A stretch of 32,396 nt of DNA. Origin: Chara braunii. Lineage: Eukaryota; Streptophyta; Charophyceae; Charales; Characeae. The stretch spans positions 278,055 to 310,450 of the forward strand of contig BFEA01000922.1 in NCBI GenBank assembly GCA_003427395.1, given 5' to 3'. The notes below the pieces were generated by a model. It made no database searches. It had not been told where the DNA came from and saw nothing but the letters and a program-made list of their open reading frames with translations. The position numbers were made by a program, and so were the translations under genes. Positions 1 through 9,605 of this stretch are shown here, piece by piece (position 1 is the stretch's first letter; each line of letters begins with the position of its first letter).

Positions 1-65
<65 letters not shown>
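1..65. repeat. (TG)n microsatellite at window start
   Basis: Uninterrupted TG dinucleotides fill the first 65 bases. Apparent Met-Cys-Val-Cys reading frames here are only the repeat translated. A similar tract ends the window. Confidence 0.97.
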
Positions 66-67
<2 letters not shown>

Positions 68-660
68 CTATCCATCCATCCGTCCCTGCATCCCTCCGGC
101 TGTGCATTCCTTTCTCCGTACGTACGTCCCTCCCTCCCTCCACTCCCGCTTTGTGTATGTGTCTGTCGTTTGCGTCTGTGTGTGGGTGCGGGTGTTGTAA
201 CAAGGCGAGACAGGGCAGCGAGGCTGGGAGAGGGAGGGAGAGGGAGAGTACACACACACGCTCACTCAACTCGACGCAGACTCGACACGACTCAACGGAC
301 ACAGACACAAAGTGGCAAAGTCGCAAAGTCGCAGTCTTGGATTCCTCCACAGTGTCCACACAATGTCGAAGCATAGTCACACTGAACACAAGCAATGAGG
401 CTGAAAACTGGTTGCCCGTACTGGGCTTAAGTCTGGTCTTAAGTATCGGACTCAAGTTCAGTCCCGAGGGCAGAAGTGCAAATTGCCTCAGGGCTGAACT
501 GAAAATCGAAGGTCCGAGTCTGGGCGCCAGAATGGTGGATGGCGCCGAGTTTCGAAATCCGAAAGTGCCAAAAGAGGAATTTGAGAACGGGCGCCAACTG
601 CAGAGGGCACCAACAGTCAGGGGGCTGAGAACAGAGACCCGAAAATGAAATAGCGGCCTG

Positions 661-696
661 GCGGGTGCTAACCCGCGGACCAGGGATCGAGCCCTG
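661..696 (+). other. Two adjacent perfect stem-loops, tRNA-arm-like
   Basis: GCGGG/CCCGC (661-665 with 672-676, loop TGCTAA) is followed four bases later by CAGGG/CCCTG (681-685 with 692-696, loop ATCGAG). The second resembles a tRNA T arm or B box, but both loops have six bases rather than seven and no D arm or acceptor stem is visible. It may be a degraded tRNA-derived segment or simply LTR secondary structure. Confidence 0.3.
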
Positions 697-711
697 TCTG
701 AGTCCGTAACA

Positions 712-726
712 CTATCCCCTCCCTCT
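712..726 (-). promoter_or_regulatory. Polypurine tract of element A
   Basis: On the minus strand AGAGGGAGGGGATAG directly precedes TGTTAC. This matches the GAGGGGAGGGGTAG tract placed immediately before the 3' LTR of element C, and would prime plus-strand DNA synthesis. Confidence 0.6.
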
Positions 727-822
727 GGAAGGCAACGTCCCGGTTGCCAAAGACCTGATGAACAACCGTGAAGGACGGAACGGGGCCGATCACTGGTCAG
801 AAAAGGAAAGGGGGAGTAACAA

Positions 823-1265
823 GTAACAGGGTAATCTTACTGATGTTCTACAAGTGTGAAGGTATCAATTTTCGGGTAACAGGGTAGTTGAGGTGCTACA
901 AGGTTGAAGTAACAGGTAACCGGGCAATAGTATTGATGTTCTACGGGGATGAGGGAATCAATGCTCCAGTAACAGGGTAATCCTATTGAGGAATTACAAG
1001 GTTGAGGGTAGCAATGTTCAAGTAACAGGGTGATCCTATTGAGGTTCTACAAGTAACAGGGCAGTCCTATTGATGTTCTACAAGGTTGAGGGCAGCGATG
1101 TTCAAGTANATGTTCAAGTAACAGGGTGATCCTATTGAGGTTCTACAAGTAACAGGGCAGTCCTATTGATGTTCTACAAGGTTGAGGGCAGCGATGTTCA
1201 AGTAACAGGGTGATCCTATTGAGGTTCTACAAGTAACAGGGCAGTCCTATTGATGTTCTACAAGG
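823..1265 (+). repeat. GTAACAGGG minisatellite with 84 bp higher-order unit
   Basis: Irregular units each begin GTAACAGG and continue with variants of TATTGATGTTCTACAAG. From 1022 a composite 84 bp unit appears at 1022, 1118 and 1202; the last copy is incomplete. An N at 1109 sits beside a 12-base interruption (1106-1117) in the second junction, so copy number may be misassembled. Confidence 0.9.
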
Positions 1266-2540
1266 TTATACGTTGTCAGGTTTGAGAAAAAGAAAAAGAA
1301 AAATAGTTTGTTCAATGCTCAAGGGCTGGGGTGTCTGAGGAATCTGGGGAAAACAAAGTCTCAGGTCTGTAACAAAGTGTCAAAATGCGAAAAATGTCTT
1401 GAGGAAGGTCTTCGGAGGTCTTGATCAGATCCAGGATAGGTGAGAGAACCGGTCTTCAGCGATTGCAACAGGTAGTTGTCGAATTTCCAAGTTGCAGGAT
1501 AGCGAAGTAGGAGTACAAGTGTCCGAAGTCCAAGTTCTGGAGTGGGTCCGGTTCATGAGCTGCAAGGAGGTCTGATCCTATAGCAAGGAAATCGCAGACT
1601 GATGCAAAGGTCCAGATCACACGTCGCTGCTCCAGTAAGTCCGCGAGTCCAGATGTCGGCCAAGGAAACAGCATGGTGGCCAAACAAGCTGCATTATCTT
1701 CATGATCATGACACAGCAGGCCATTGTCCTCGTGCGCTTGCCATTCAATTCTTTATCGCCGGCGTCACGCAGGTCCACAACCATTGGTCAAGAGAGACAG
1801 AAAGTGTGGTAGAGGACAGATGGGACGGACTTAGGCTGAGGCAAGGGTGGATCAGACAGCGAGAGATCAAGATCAAGGGTAGGGGTTAGGCTGGGTTCTT
1901 CTATGGATTGCGGGCCTCACCCACTTTTTGACCAAGGTAGGACATAAGTCTGTGCCATGGTCCTGTTGGATCGCAAGGCTCATTGCTAGGATAGGGCTCC
2001 TTTTTTGTTTTCTTTTTGTTTTCTTTTTCTTCTTTCCCTTTTTTTCTTCTTTTTGCAATGAACTTCCTAGTTCAACACCAGTGAATGCACATATTCACAC
2101 TTCATGCATAAACGAGATCACACGGAGTTCACACTGAAGACCAGAGAGATTAAGACCAGATAACGCAGCTTATGAATTCCAACAAGTAACATGACTCCTG
2201 GAAAGGCGCGATACAAGAGCAATAAAAGTTCCGAGTCACCAGCGCGCAACAGCGCATGTCATAGGTATCCAATCATCCAACATGATCACCCAGGTAAGTA
2301 TCGTCTTTCTCCCTGCTCTTCTCTCTCTTAGTTGTATCACCCCTCCTTGCTGGTCTTCTCCCTAGCTTCTGACCTCGCTGTATCTTCTCTCCCTACATAC
2401 ATGCACACTCACACTGACTTACCCTCAAAGATCTACTCTGAATACACCCACTGCTAACTCTACTAACTCTCTGAAGACTACTACTAGATACTAACACTAA
2501 CACCCTGCGCTGGCGCAGCTATGGCTGCCTTCTCTCTGCC

Positions 2541-2542
<2 letters not shown>

Positions 2543-2628
<86 letters not shown>
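2543..2628. repeat. (CT)n microsatellite
   Basis: About 43 uninterrupted CT dinucleotides. The reading frames across it translate to Leu-Ser or Arg-Glu repeats and are not genes. Confidence 0.97.
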
Positions 2629-2632
<4 letters not shown>

Positions 2633-2899
2633 ACAGCACTCTGGCTTCAGTGCTCTGCCCCTCACATTTGCGCACAAGTCCACCAGCACTTCCACACTCT
2701 TTGTGAATGAGCAATCTGCCCGAATGTGAGGCTGGCCAGTCCTTTTGTAGTCTTGGTTTGCACTTCAACTCGTGCCAGCCTCTGTTTCTTGGGTCCTAAC
2801 TGGTTCCGGTACCACATCCCCACGTCCTGTCTGCTTCTGGATGTCAAGGCCTGGAACCTTCCCAAATTTCCGTTGGACGGCTGCTGCTTGGGCCTTTGA

Positions 2900-3165
2900 G
2901 TCATGACTTTTCACTTGTGAACATGACTTTTGACTGTGGACAGTGGCTCCTGCCTGTGGGTCACGACTTTTGCCTGTGATACTACCTTTTACTCGTGGGA
3001 TGTGACTCTTAAATATGGCTTTTCACTAGGAAACGTGACTCCTGCCTTTGAGACATGACCTTTGCTTGGTTAATCTGCCTATTCACTCGTGGGATGTGAC
3101 TCTTCTGAATGGCTTTTATTATAAGACGTGACTCTTGTCCCTGAGACGTGACTGTTTGCTGGGTG
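2900..3165 (+). repeat. Degenerate tandem repeat, TGACTTTTGCCTGTGGG type
   Basis: About ten imperfect copies of a 20-25 bp unit around a core like GTGACTCTTGCCTGTGAGAC. On the minus strand it gives the repeated peptide SQRQESR in the open frame 3009-3245, just downstream of the element A integrase stop. I treat that frame as repeat translation, not a gene. Confidence 0.7.
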
Positions 3166-3346
3166 CCTGTTGGACCAGACTGCTGAGGTACCCGGTTGTG
3201 ACGTTTCTGAGTTTGACGAACTCGTTTTTTTCTTGACCTAGGCACCTGACCCTGAGATCCGAATTTGGGGTCTGAACGGTGGAAGGCCTTTCACTCTCGC
3301 CAGCCTAATTTCGAGGTCCTCTGAGAAAGTTACCAGTTACCAATTC

Positions 3347-3706
3347 TTACCTATCTACTATGTTAACTCCTCTCTTAGCGCTTTCATAGTATAACACAAT
3401 ATACGGTGCTGTTTCTACTAGTTCATCTCTTGTGAACCAGTGATCTTCTGTAGGTTCTTGATAGGCGAACCTGACCTTATATTGTCGCTGTGGTCTACCC
3501 CTGCGTCCAGATCTGTAAACATCTTCCCCAACAATTCTATCCACATCATACTTACCATCCATATCAGGGGAAATCATAGATCTGCGTGATGGAAACATGT
3601 CATTACTAACGCAAGGCAATAACTTTGAAGCGTGGAACACCGGATACGTGTGCAAATGCGGAGGAATCTCAACAACATAGGAAGGACCATCAACATCACC
3701 AATCAC
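3347..3706 (-). pseudogene. Element A integrase C-terminus with chromodomain-like tail
   Basis: The minus-strand frame starts in the integrase C-terminal SH3-like (GPY/F) region, with PSYVVEIPPHLHTYPVFHASKL, and ends with a chromodomain-like segment (QYKVRFAYQEP...DHWFTRDEL) and a short tail. In chromoviruses this tail directs integration toward marked chromatin. The same frame runs upstream to the main integrase core but for one TGA at the Gly of the usual FGPW motif (seen as Q-stop-PW near 3727), so this is the end of one broken integrase. Family assignment is firm; calling the tail a chromodomain rests on a short aromatic pattern. Confidence 0.85.
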
Positions 3707-3724
3707 GTCAAGAATCTGCCAGGG

Positions 3725-4776
3725 TCATTGATAAGCAGGTAATAACTTCTGAGAAATGTTCTCCTCAGGGAGAAACTCTCTTGACTTCACCCAGACTAGA
3801 TCGCCTACGAAAAATTGTGAGGGTCTACGATGTTTGTTAGCCTGTTCTATCATCTGATGCTGTGCCTTACTAATGTTCTCTTTTTCCAGGTCTTTCTGAT
3901 ATTGGACAGCGAATTCCCTGGTTCCTGGCGGAAGTCTCTGTACTTGATCAGGGTTTAGACAGTCAATGGGTCTACGAGGGCGCCACCCTAGATGCAGTTC
4001 AGTAGGCGTTCTTGACGTAGCTAGATGCACAGAGTTGTTATAGGCACTTGCAACTTTTGGCAGATGTTCATCCCAGTCAATTTGATCTGGCCGGATGTAC
4101 ATGCGCAGCACTTGCTGCAGCAGCTTGTTCGTTCATCTGCTCAGTTTGTCCATTTATCTCAGGCTGTCTAACCGAAGACATAGTCAGTTTGGACCCGTAT
4201 ACCTTCACTAGTTGCTGCGACTGCTTTCCTCTGAACCGTGAATCCCTATCAATAATCACTTACAATAGTCAAGGGATGCCCAAAATGTTTCACCCAATGG
4301 TTAAAGAATTCCCTAATCACCAATTCAGTTCTTGCTTCTCCGGGAAGTGGAACAAACACAGCAAACTTGCTAAACCGGTCTGCTATAACCATAACCAGAA
4401 TTTTTCCGTTTCAGCTCTTTATCTTAGTGTCCATAAAGTCTATAGACATGGAGTCCCCGGGCCTCGACGGAATAGGTAGCGGTCTGAGTAATCCAAGGGG
4501 AGGCTGTGTGAAACTTTTGTTCCTTTGACAAACCTGACAGCCTTGCACATAGGAAATGCAATCATGTTTCATTCCTGGCCACGTGTAGGAGTGTAGGAGG
4601 TTAGCATAAGTCTTCCTCCATCCGAAGTGCCCCTCAGTATCGTGGTTTTCCCCAAGTAATATGCTACAAATTTCCTCGCTGTTTGGAACGCATAGTCGGT
4701 CATGGACATTTGTTTTTTCAAACAGAAGTCCCTGTGTTACTCTATAGTCCGGGACTTCGTGATGTGCCGTCTGCAC
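3725..4776 (-). pseudogene. Element A integrase, zinc finger and catalytic core
   Basis: Minus-strand pieces give the HHCC zinc finger (NHDTEGHFGWRKT, then CQVCQRNK), the first catalytic Asp in SIDFMD, then DRFSKFAVFVPLP, the second Asp in a DRDSRF motif and the catalytic Glu in GQTEQMN. The frame breaks at a TGA after the first Asp near 4411, again at an apparent 7-base insertion just before DRD (about 4248-4256), and in the Ala-rich stretch near 4100. All three catalytic acidic residues can still be seen but not in one frame. It lies directly downstream of RNase H as expected for Ty3/gypsy. Confidence 0.88.
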
Positions 4777-4838
4777 CTTGCAATCAACTGGCTATAGACG
4801 GGATCACTTGTGTAGGCAGACTTAATTTTTTCCTGCAG

Positions 4839-5453
4839 TTAGGTGCTTGCATCTAAGTATGTGACAATAGCACCGAAAAAGTCAGCCCTTCGACTCAATG
4901 CGTCGGCGACAACATTGTACTTACCCTTTACTGGCTTCAATTCAAAATCAAACTGATCAATCTCCCCAGCCCACCTGGTCAGTTTAGGTGTCTTCTGGGC
5001 CTGGGTTTTTAGCCAGCGAAGTGTCTCATGATCTGAGTAAACTTTGAATTGGCGTCCTAGCATATAATGCCGCCAATGATTCAATGCTTCTCTCAAAGCA
5101 AACAGCTCCCTCTCATAGGTAGAAGCGGCGACCTTTTCGCTAGGCAGTCTACAAGACATGAATTCCACAGGTTAGTACCCATTCCCATCGTCTTGCTGGA
5201 GTACAACACCAATCCCGTATTGATTGACGTCAGTAGTTACGATAAAGGGTAGAGATGGATCTACTATTTTCAGTACAGGGTAGTTAATCAAACACTTTTT
5301 TAATCGTTTGAAGGACGCAGTACAATCCTGATCCCATTTCCAGATAGTTTCCTTCTTTAACAATCTATGCAATGGGGCAGCGATTACCGTGAAGTTCCGA
5401 ACGAACTTGCGGTAATAGTTGGCCAGACCGAGGAACGAGCGCAGTTTCGTCAC
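4839..5453 (-). pseudogene. Element A RT connection and RNase H
   Basis: The frame begins TKLRSFLGLANYYRKFV (end of RT), passes FIVTTDVNQYGIGVVLQQDDG with the first RNase H Asp, then TYERELFALREALNHWRHY with the Glu, YSDHETL with the next Asp and ADALSRRADF near the end. It is one frame except for a TAA at 5172-5174, where relatives have Gln before Pro-(Val/Ile)-Glu, so CAA to TAA is likely. It ends with a stop after LDAST, before the integrase. It degrades the RNA of the RNA/DNA hybrid during reverse transcription. Confidence 0.9.
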
Positions 5454-5790
5454 GGGTTAGGCCAATCTCTAATGGCTGCAATCTTAGCGTCTTCCGGTTT
5501 GATCCCATCACCATCTACCATGTGTCCCAAGTAGAGAACCTGGCGCTTTGCCTACTCACACTTCTTCGGATTAATCTTAAATTTCGCCTCTTGCAATTTA
5601 TTAAGCACAATTCGAAGGTGCTCCTCATGCTCTTCCAGACTCTTACTAAAAATCAGTATATCATCTAAATAAACAACAACAAATCTATCAAGCCAATCAC
5701 GAAACATCTCATTCATACATCTCTGGAAGGTTGCAGGGGCATTAGTCAAACCAAACGGCATCACCTAGTATCTGGCCTTCAATGTGATTG
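5454..5790 (-). pseudogene. Element A reverse transcriptase, C-terminal part only
   Basis: [20 protein letters not shown] and [15 protein letters not shown] give the RT palm including the YLDD catalytic pair. A TAG follows KKCE at 5552-5554, the frame shifts near 5455, and another TAG precedes Val-Met-Pro-Phe-Gly. Upstream of that, homology fades by about 5790, so the fingers and the first catalytic Asp are missing. The break coincides with the start of element B. Confidence 0.9.
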
Positions 5791-5838
5791 TGTATTTTGG
5801 ATATTGTCATCTCGCTATTGCTCATTTTCCTTGCAATT

Positions 5839-5850
5839 TGGTATCGGAGC
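5839..5850 (+). promoter_or_regulatory. Primer binding site of element B (candidate)
   Basis: TGGTATCGGAGC is identical to the site placed correctly after the LTR of element D and differs by one base from the initiator-Met-tRNA site of element C. It is preceded by TTGCA, which could be the last bases of a lost LTR. Confidence 0.7.
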
Positions 5851-7035
5851 TGGTTCGAACTGCGCTTCATTGATTCTTCGCAATAGTTGTTTGGTGCTTC
5901 GCATGAAGTGTGGGGCAGTGATAAGGCTTGGGCGTTGAATGTTGGGCGGCCCAGGGTCGTGTGGGCGCGCCAGGAAGCTATGTGGTGACATCAGGGGTGT
6001 ACATTGTGTGATAAATGCACATCAGGTTGCCGATGAGAAATCTGTGGTTGGGGGCAGCATTAAGAGGTACGTTGCTCTCTTCCTTATCTACCCTCTTCAT
6101 TACTTCTTACCGTGAGGAAGTGAGTTCTGTCTTGAGAGTCCTCTCAATGTGAGGTGTCGCAATAGCTCAACCTTGAGAGTTGACATTCTTCCTGGGCAGC
6201 AAGCTGGTGGGAGACGGGCGAAGCCTTTGAAAGGCCCTGGACGAAGCACTCAGGTCACGGTCACCATGCCAACCTGTTGGGACTAGTACACGCATGCTTT
6301 GCCCCAAGTCCTTGGTTCTGCTGCTGCGCAAAAGAGGTCATGCAGGGCATGCCGGCCCTTTGAACAAACGCTCACCAGACCGTGTATAAGTATTTCTGGC
6401 GGGATTCGGTGTTGAACCCTGAATGTGATCGTCATCCTGTCTGCAACGTTAAATAATTCCTGAGGACCTTGGGGGGTGTCCTTACTGCCTCTTGATTAGC
6501 CAGATCAAACCGGATGTAAGGCTCGTTGCATGTGAGGGTAAAAACAAAGTGCAGGGGCTGGCAGGTTCGGTATATAGGCTTGGGGCACAGGGATGGGCCG
6601 GATTGCACACCTTCAGACACGCTGCTCAACCAGATGCTCAGGACGTCGACGCAAAGAGACTACTCAAGAGAAATACAGGGAGAGGAGGGATTCCGGTAAC
6701 TGTTCACTGTAACTCTTATTTAGGTAAACTGTCAGCCAGCATGCATCTCCAAAGGTAATCATTTTTATTTTTGATTATTTAGTTGTACGGACTTCGTGAC
6801 AACTAATAGACAATTGCAGACAGGACAATTATTTCCTTGCTGCATGGCATTCTGTTTTTGAGTAATCTAATAATAGAAATAGATTTACCTTTAGGACCTG
6901 ACATTGATTGCTGGTTACCACTTGACTACTTCTCTCCAGATTGACCGAACTTACAGTTATACAATAATCGATTGTGTGTCAGGCTGAGGTAGGATCCAAT
7001 GTGGATTCTAGTTTAGATCACACACATTGTAGTCC
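5851..7035 (+). other. Element B leader, no gene seen
   Basis: 1.2 kb between primer binding site and gag. No convincing open frame. A small palindrome, TTGAGAGTCCTCTCAA, lies at 6132-6147, and the TTGAGAG half recurs near 6173. The long leader parallels those of elements C and D. Confidence 0.6.
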
Positions 7036-8166
7036 ATGAGCGATGCAGGCGGTAGTGAGGAGGAGGAACGAATAGTGGAATCTCTTAGAGTGACTCGTAG
7101 AACTGCACTTTGTCAACCGATTACCTTCTTGGAGTTAGGCCAGGGAGAGGAAAGGAGGCTGCGAAGGGAAGCCAGGGGAAGGACGACATTAGAAAGGGCT
7201 AGGGCAGTGGCAACCAACGCTGAACGGACACTTGCAGAAGCAAGGCTAGCGGACGCTAGAGTCCCGGTTGAGGTTGCGATGGCTACCTCCTCTATAGTGT
7301 CACAGGCGTTGTCCCAGGCTTCTTCGTCAGGTGTCAGTCAAGGTGTCTCTCACAGTTTTGTTAGTCAATCTGTTGGCTTGCAAGTCAGCCAGCAGATTCC
7401 ACTCACACCTGAGGATTATGAAATCCTCCAAGCGGAAGAACTGCGTGATCAACTACAGCAGCAGTTTAGAGAGGCAGCAAAGAGGATGCAAAGGGCAATA
7501 ACGACAAAAGCTAGACTAGGAGATAGGAGGCAGGAGTTAAGGAACTTAGAGGCACTAGACGAGTCGACACTTGACCCTGTGATGCAAGCGCTGCGTCGCT
7601 CACTCTTGTGTGTGACGAAAATGCAGGTTGTCCAACAGGAAGTGCTGGCCGAACTAGTGGACGGCCAGAAACGAATTATGGGTGCACTGCAGGCTCCTCG
7701 TCCTATGATGAGACAGCCTCAGTATGTTGTAGCTCCCCCTTCGGTTGCGGGTCCTTCAGTGACGCCGTTGCCATTAGGGCCCTCTTTCTCTCCTGTGTTT
7801 GGCACGCCTCTCACAAGTAGTCAACCAGTAGTTAGTGGTTCGGTTATTATATCTTCTTCCGTACCATCGAGCACGGTGGCAGCTACAGTGCCATTGTTTG
7901 GTCAGCCGCAGGTTAGCATGCAACAACCTGTCTCAGTGGCTATGCAGCCACTGCAGCAATCACCTGGGAAGATCCAGCCTATGTCGTGGATGCCCAAGAT
8001 ACCCTTGTTGAGTCCTAAGCCCTTCTCCAGCGACAGGAAGAAGGACGGGGACCTGGACACCTGGGTAAGGACTGTGCCTACCTATGTGAGGCACAAGCTC
8101 ACGAGGCCAGAGCAAGAAGTAATAGTTGTTGCTCCCTTTTGGAGGGATTGGCAGTGCATTGGTTAA
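7036..8166 (+). CDS. gag: Element B Gag, N-terminal part
   Basis: The open frame of 376 codons starts at the first ATG after the leader (MSDAGGSEEEER). Residues 20-80 are Arg/Glu/Ala-rich and likely helical, residues 125-210 again look coiled-coil (EELRDQLQQQFREAAKRM), and residues 225-320 are a Pro/Ser/Val/Gln-rich linker. The segment from about residue 325 (PKIPLLSPKPFSSD...DLDTWVRTVPTYV) begins the capsid domain. The frame is lost near 8137 in a TTTT run and the remaining residues are out of frame; capsid continues in the next entry. Assignment rests on position and capsid similarity. Confidence 0.75.
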   Translation: MSDAGGSEEEERIVESLRVTRRTALCQPITFLELGQGEERRLRREARGRTTLERARAVATNAERTLAEARLADARVPVEVAMATSSIVSQALSQASSSGVSQGVSHSFVSQSVGLQVSQQIPLTPEDYEILQAEELRDQLQQQFREAAKRMQRAITTKARLGDRRQELRNLEALDESTLDPVMQALRRSLLCVTKMQVVQQEVLAELVDGQKRIMGALQAPRPMMRQPQYVVAPPSVAGPSVTPLPLGPSFSPVFGTPLTSSQPVVSGSVIISSSVPSSTVAATVPLFGQPQVSMQQPVSVAMQPLQQSPGKIQPMSWMPKIPLLSPKPFSSDRKKDGDLDTWVRTVPTYVRHKLTRPEQEVIVVAPFWRDWQCIG

Positions 8167-8846
8167 ATAGGTTAGTGCAGCAGCAAGGCTATGGTCAGAA
8201 TTTCGATACCTGGGCTCACGCCCAAACATTGTAAGACTTTGCACAGACTGTGTACAAGAGGTGGCATGACCCTCAAGGGGCTCAGAAGGCCACCGATGCG
8301 ATCAACAATCTTTGTGCCAAAAGGTACAAGAATGTACGCGAGGTCATAGACGTCGTAGAACGTCTGATTGTAGTACCTGGTGTGCGCTTCGACCCGCAAG
8401 TATTCCTCACATATTATTTGAGATGTTTGCCCGCAGATGTGAAAAATAAGCTGGTGGATGAAGCCTATATTGACCAGCATAGCTTCGCATCCTTCAACAA
8501 GAAAGCCTTAGATATCGAGGCAAAGATTGGGTCCGCGCATCAGAGTCAAGGGGATGGTAGGAAGAAGAGACTCCCCCAAGACTGGAAGAAAAAAGGTCAA
8601 CTCATGTTCGTCGACCATGATGGTCAGGCGACTAAGATTGACGACTTCCCAGACTATGGGGAAGAGACAGAGCAGGATGAGGCGAGTGAGACTTCGGATG
8701 GGGGAGTCGTGGCACCCATCAAGGAGAAAGTTAGGGGGACCGGGAAGCAGAAGGTAGGCCGGTCCAAGGGTCAAGGCAACCAAGGAACGCCCGCATGGGT
8801 AAAACTTGGCTTAGATTACGAGGTATGGAGGAGACGGAGTTGCTAG
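8138..8846 (+). pseudogene. gag: Element B Gag, capsid C-terminal part
   Basis: After the frameshift the capsid reads LEGLAVHWLNRLVQQ, then a TAA at 8232-8234, then FAQTVYKRWHDPQGAQKATDAI, a RYKNVREVIDVVERL helix and FLTYYLRCLPADVKNKL, all typical of the Ty3/gypsy Gag (retrotrans_gag-like) fold. It ends in a charged, Lys/Glu-rich stretch and a TAG at 8844. The zinc knuckle follows in another frame. Two breaks make it non-functional. Confidence 0.8.
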
Positions 8847-8847
8847 G

Positions 8848-9062
8848 GGTACATGCCTGAACTGTGGCAACTGTGGCCACACCTCCAGGACTTGCCGAGG
8901 GAAGAAGGTCACAACGAGGGTAGCTGCCCCGAGGGTGGTGGGATTATCCTCGAACCCTGGCAGTGCTTCTGCGAGCAACTTCGCAGGGAAACACCTCGGG
9001 CCAGTAGGAGTGTTAGCTGCTCTTACTCGCGCTGAAGTGGTAACGTTGCCTTCCCCGCTTTA
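8848..9062 (+). pseudogene. gag: Element B Gag nucleocapsid zinc knuckle
   Basis: In the frame with the first Cys codon at 8854 the sequence reads CLNCGNCGHTSRTC, a perfect C-X2-C-X4-H-X4-C nucleocapsid knuckle that binds element RNA. It is shifted by one base from the capsid frame that stops at 8844 and runs open to a TAG at about 9061. Confidence 0.85.
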
Positions 9063-9120
9063 GGCGTCAGCCAAGGCTAGTGACCCACCCATTGCCCCAG
9101 AGACACATTCAAACCCACCG

Positions 9121-9605
9121 ATGCTCTGTTCGAGAGATGTGTCTGAGTCCCTAGAAGAGCTACAGATTGAGTGGTCAGGGAAGGACCCCAGAGGCTCTTG
9201 GGCGATGATCAGTAAAGGTCCTAGGGGTGAACATTTCGTGGTAGAGGTTGATGTAGGTGGCTGCAAAGTGGGTGCCTTCGCAGACATAGGCTCTACACGA
9301 AACTTCATCAGTCGTGCTTGTGTGGATAGGTTGCGCTTAGGGGACAAGTGCAGCGGCTTAGCAGATCTGTAGCATCTACGCTAACCAACAAGCACCAAAT
9401 GGTAGTCAAGGACTATGTCAAGGACGTAGTTTGTACCTTCTCCTATGGAGGAGGGGAAGTGAGGCACAAAATCTCATTCCTTGTCAGGGACGGACTGCTC
9501 TTTGATATGTTGCTAGGCATGTACTACCTCGAGGTTGCTCAGCCTGAGTTCGATTGGGATAGGAAGGTGTTGATACACAAGCTGCCAAATGGTAGGACCG
9601 TTTGA
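9121..9605 (+). pseudogene. Element B retropepsin-like protease
   Basis: The first frame (9121-9372) contains VVEVDVGGCKVGAFADIGSTRNFIS, the retropepsin active-site strand. The catalytic Asp is present but the usual D-(S/T)-G reads D-I-G. A frameshift near 9350-9370 moves the rest to the frame of 9348-9605, with VVKDYVKDVVCTFSYGGGEV and the C-terminal signature MLLGMYYLEVAQPEFDWDRK. The domain is otherwise about full length for a Ty3/gypsy protease and lies between the zinc knuckle and RT as expected. Confidence 0.82.

Larger units (their letters stand above)
1..711 (-). repeat. Partial 3' LTR of element A (probable)
   Basis: On the minus strand an LTR-like start (TGTTACGGACTC) lies directly after a purine tract, the same arrangement seen at the 3' LTR of element C. 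The other LTR is not in the window, so the pair cannot be compared and the outer end is unknown; the (TG)n tract may lie inside or outside the LTR. Bases 66-240 are pyrimidine-rich low-complexity sequence. The open frames over 2-648 have no recognisable protein content. Confidence 0.45.
727..3346. other. Non-coding stretch between integrase and 3' LTR of element A
   Basis: There are 2.6 kb without a recognisable gene on either strand. It contains a GTAACAGGG minisatellite, an A-rich patch near 1280, a pyrimidine tract at 2000-2055, a long (CT)n tract and a degenerate 20-25 bp repeat next to the integrase stop. The short open frames show no family motifs and mostly translate the simple repeats. 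Such a long gap between integrase and polypurine tract is unusual for this class, so part of it may be inserted DNA. Confidence 0.6.
1..5800 (-). mobile_element. Element A: truncated Ty3/gypsy retrotransposon
   Basis: Read on the minus strand, this holds part of RT, then RNase H, integrase and a chromodomain-like tail, followed by a long non-coding stretch, a polypurine tract and the start of an LTR. RT-RNase H-integrase is the Ty3/gypsy domain order. The element lacks its 5' LTR, gag, protease and the N-terminal half of RT, because homology stops near 5790 where a plus-strand primer binding site follows within about 50 bp. The right edge is approximate. The left edge depends on accepting the LTR call at 711; the protein-coding part (3347-5790) is certain. 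Confidence 0.75.

Noticed and set aside
2-648. Open reading frames starting MCVCVCV
   Set aside because: They translate the TG microsatellite and low-complexity flank; no family motif follows and they lie antisense to the LTR of element A.
823-835. TAACAGGGTAAT resembles part of an I-SceI recognition site
   Set aside because: Only part of the 18 bp site matches, and the string is a unit of the GTAACAGGG minisatellite.
823-1265. CRISPR-like array
   Set aside because: Units are irregular and merge without unique spacers; the context is eukaryotic retrotransposon DNA with no cas genes.
2484-2768. Arg-Glu repeat protein and Leu-Ser repeat protein over (CT)n
   Set aside because: Pure translation of the dinucleotide repeat in both directions.
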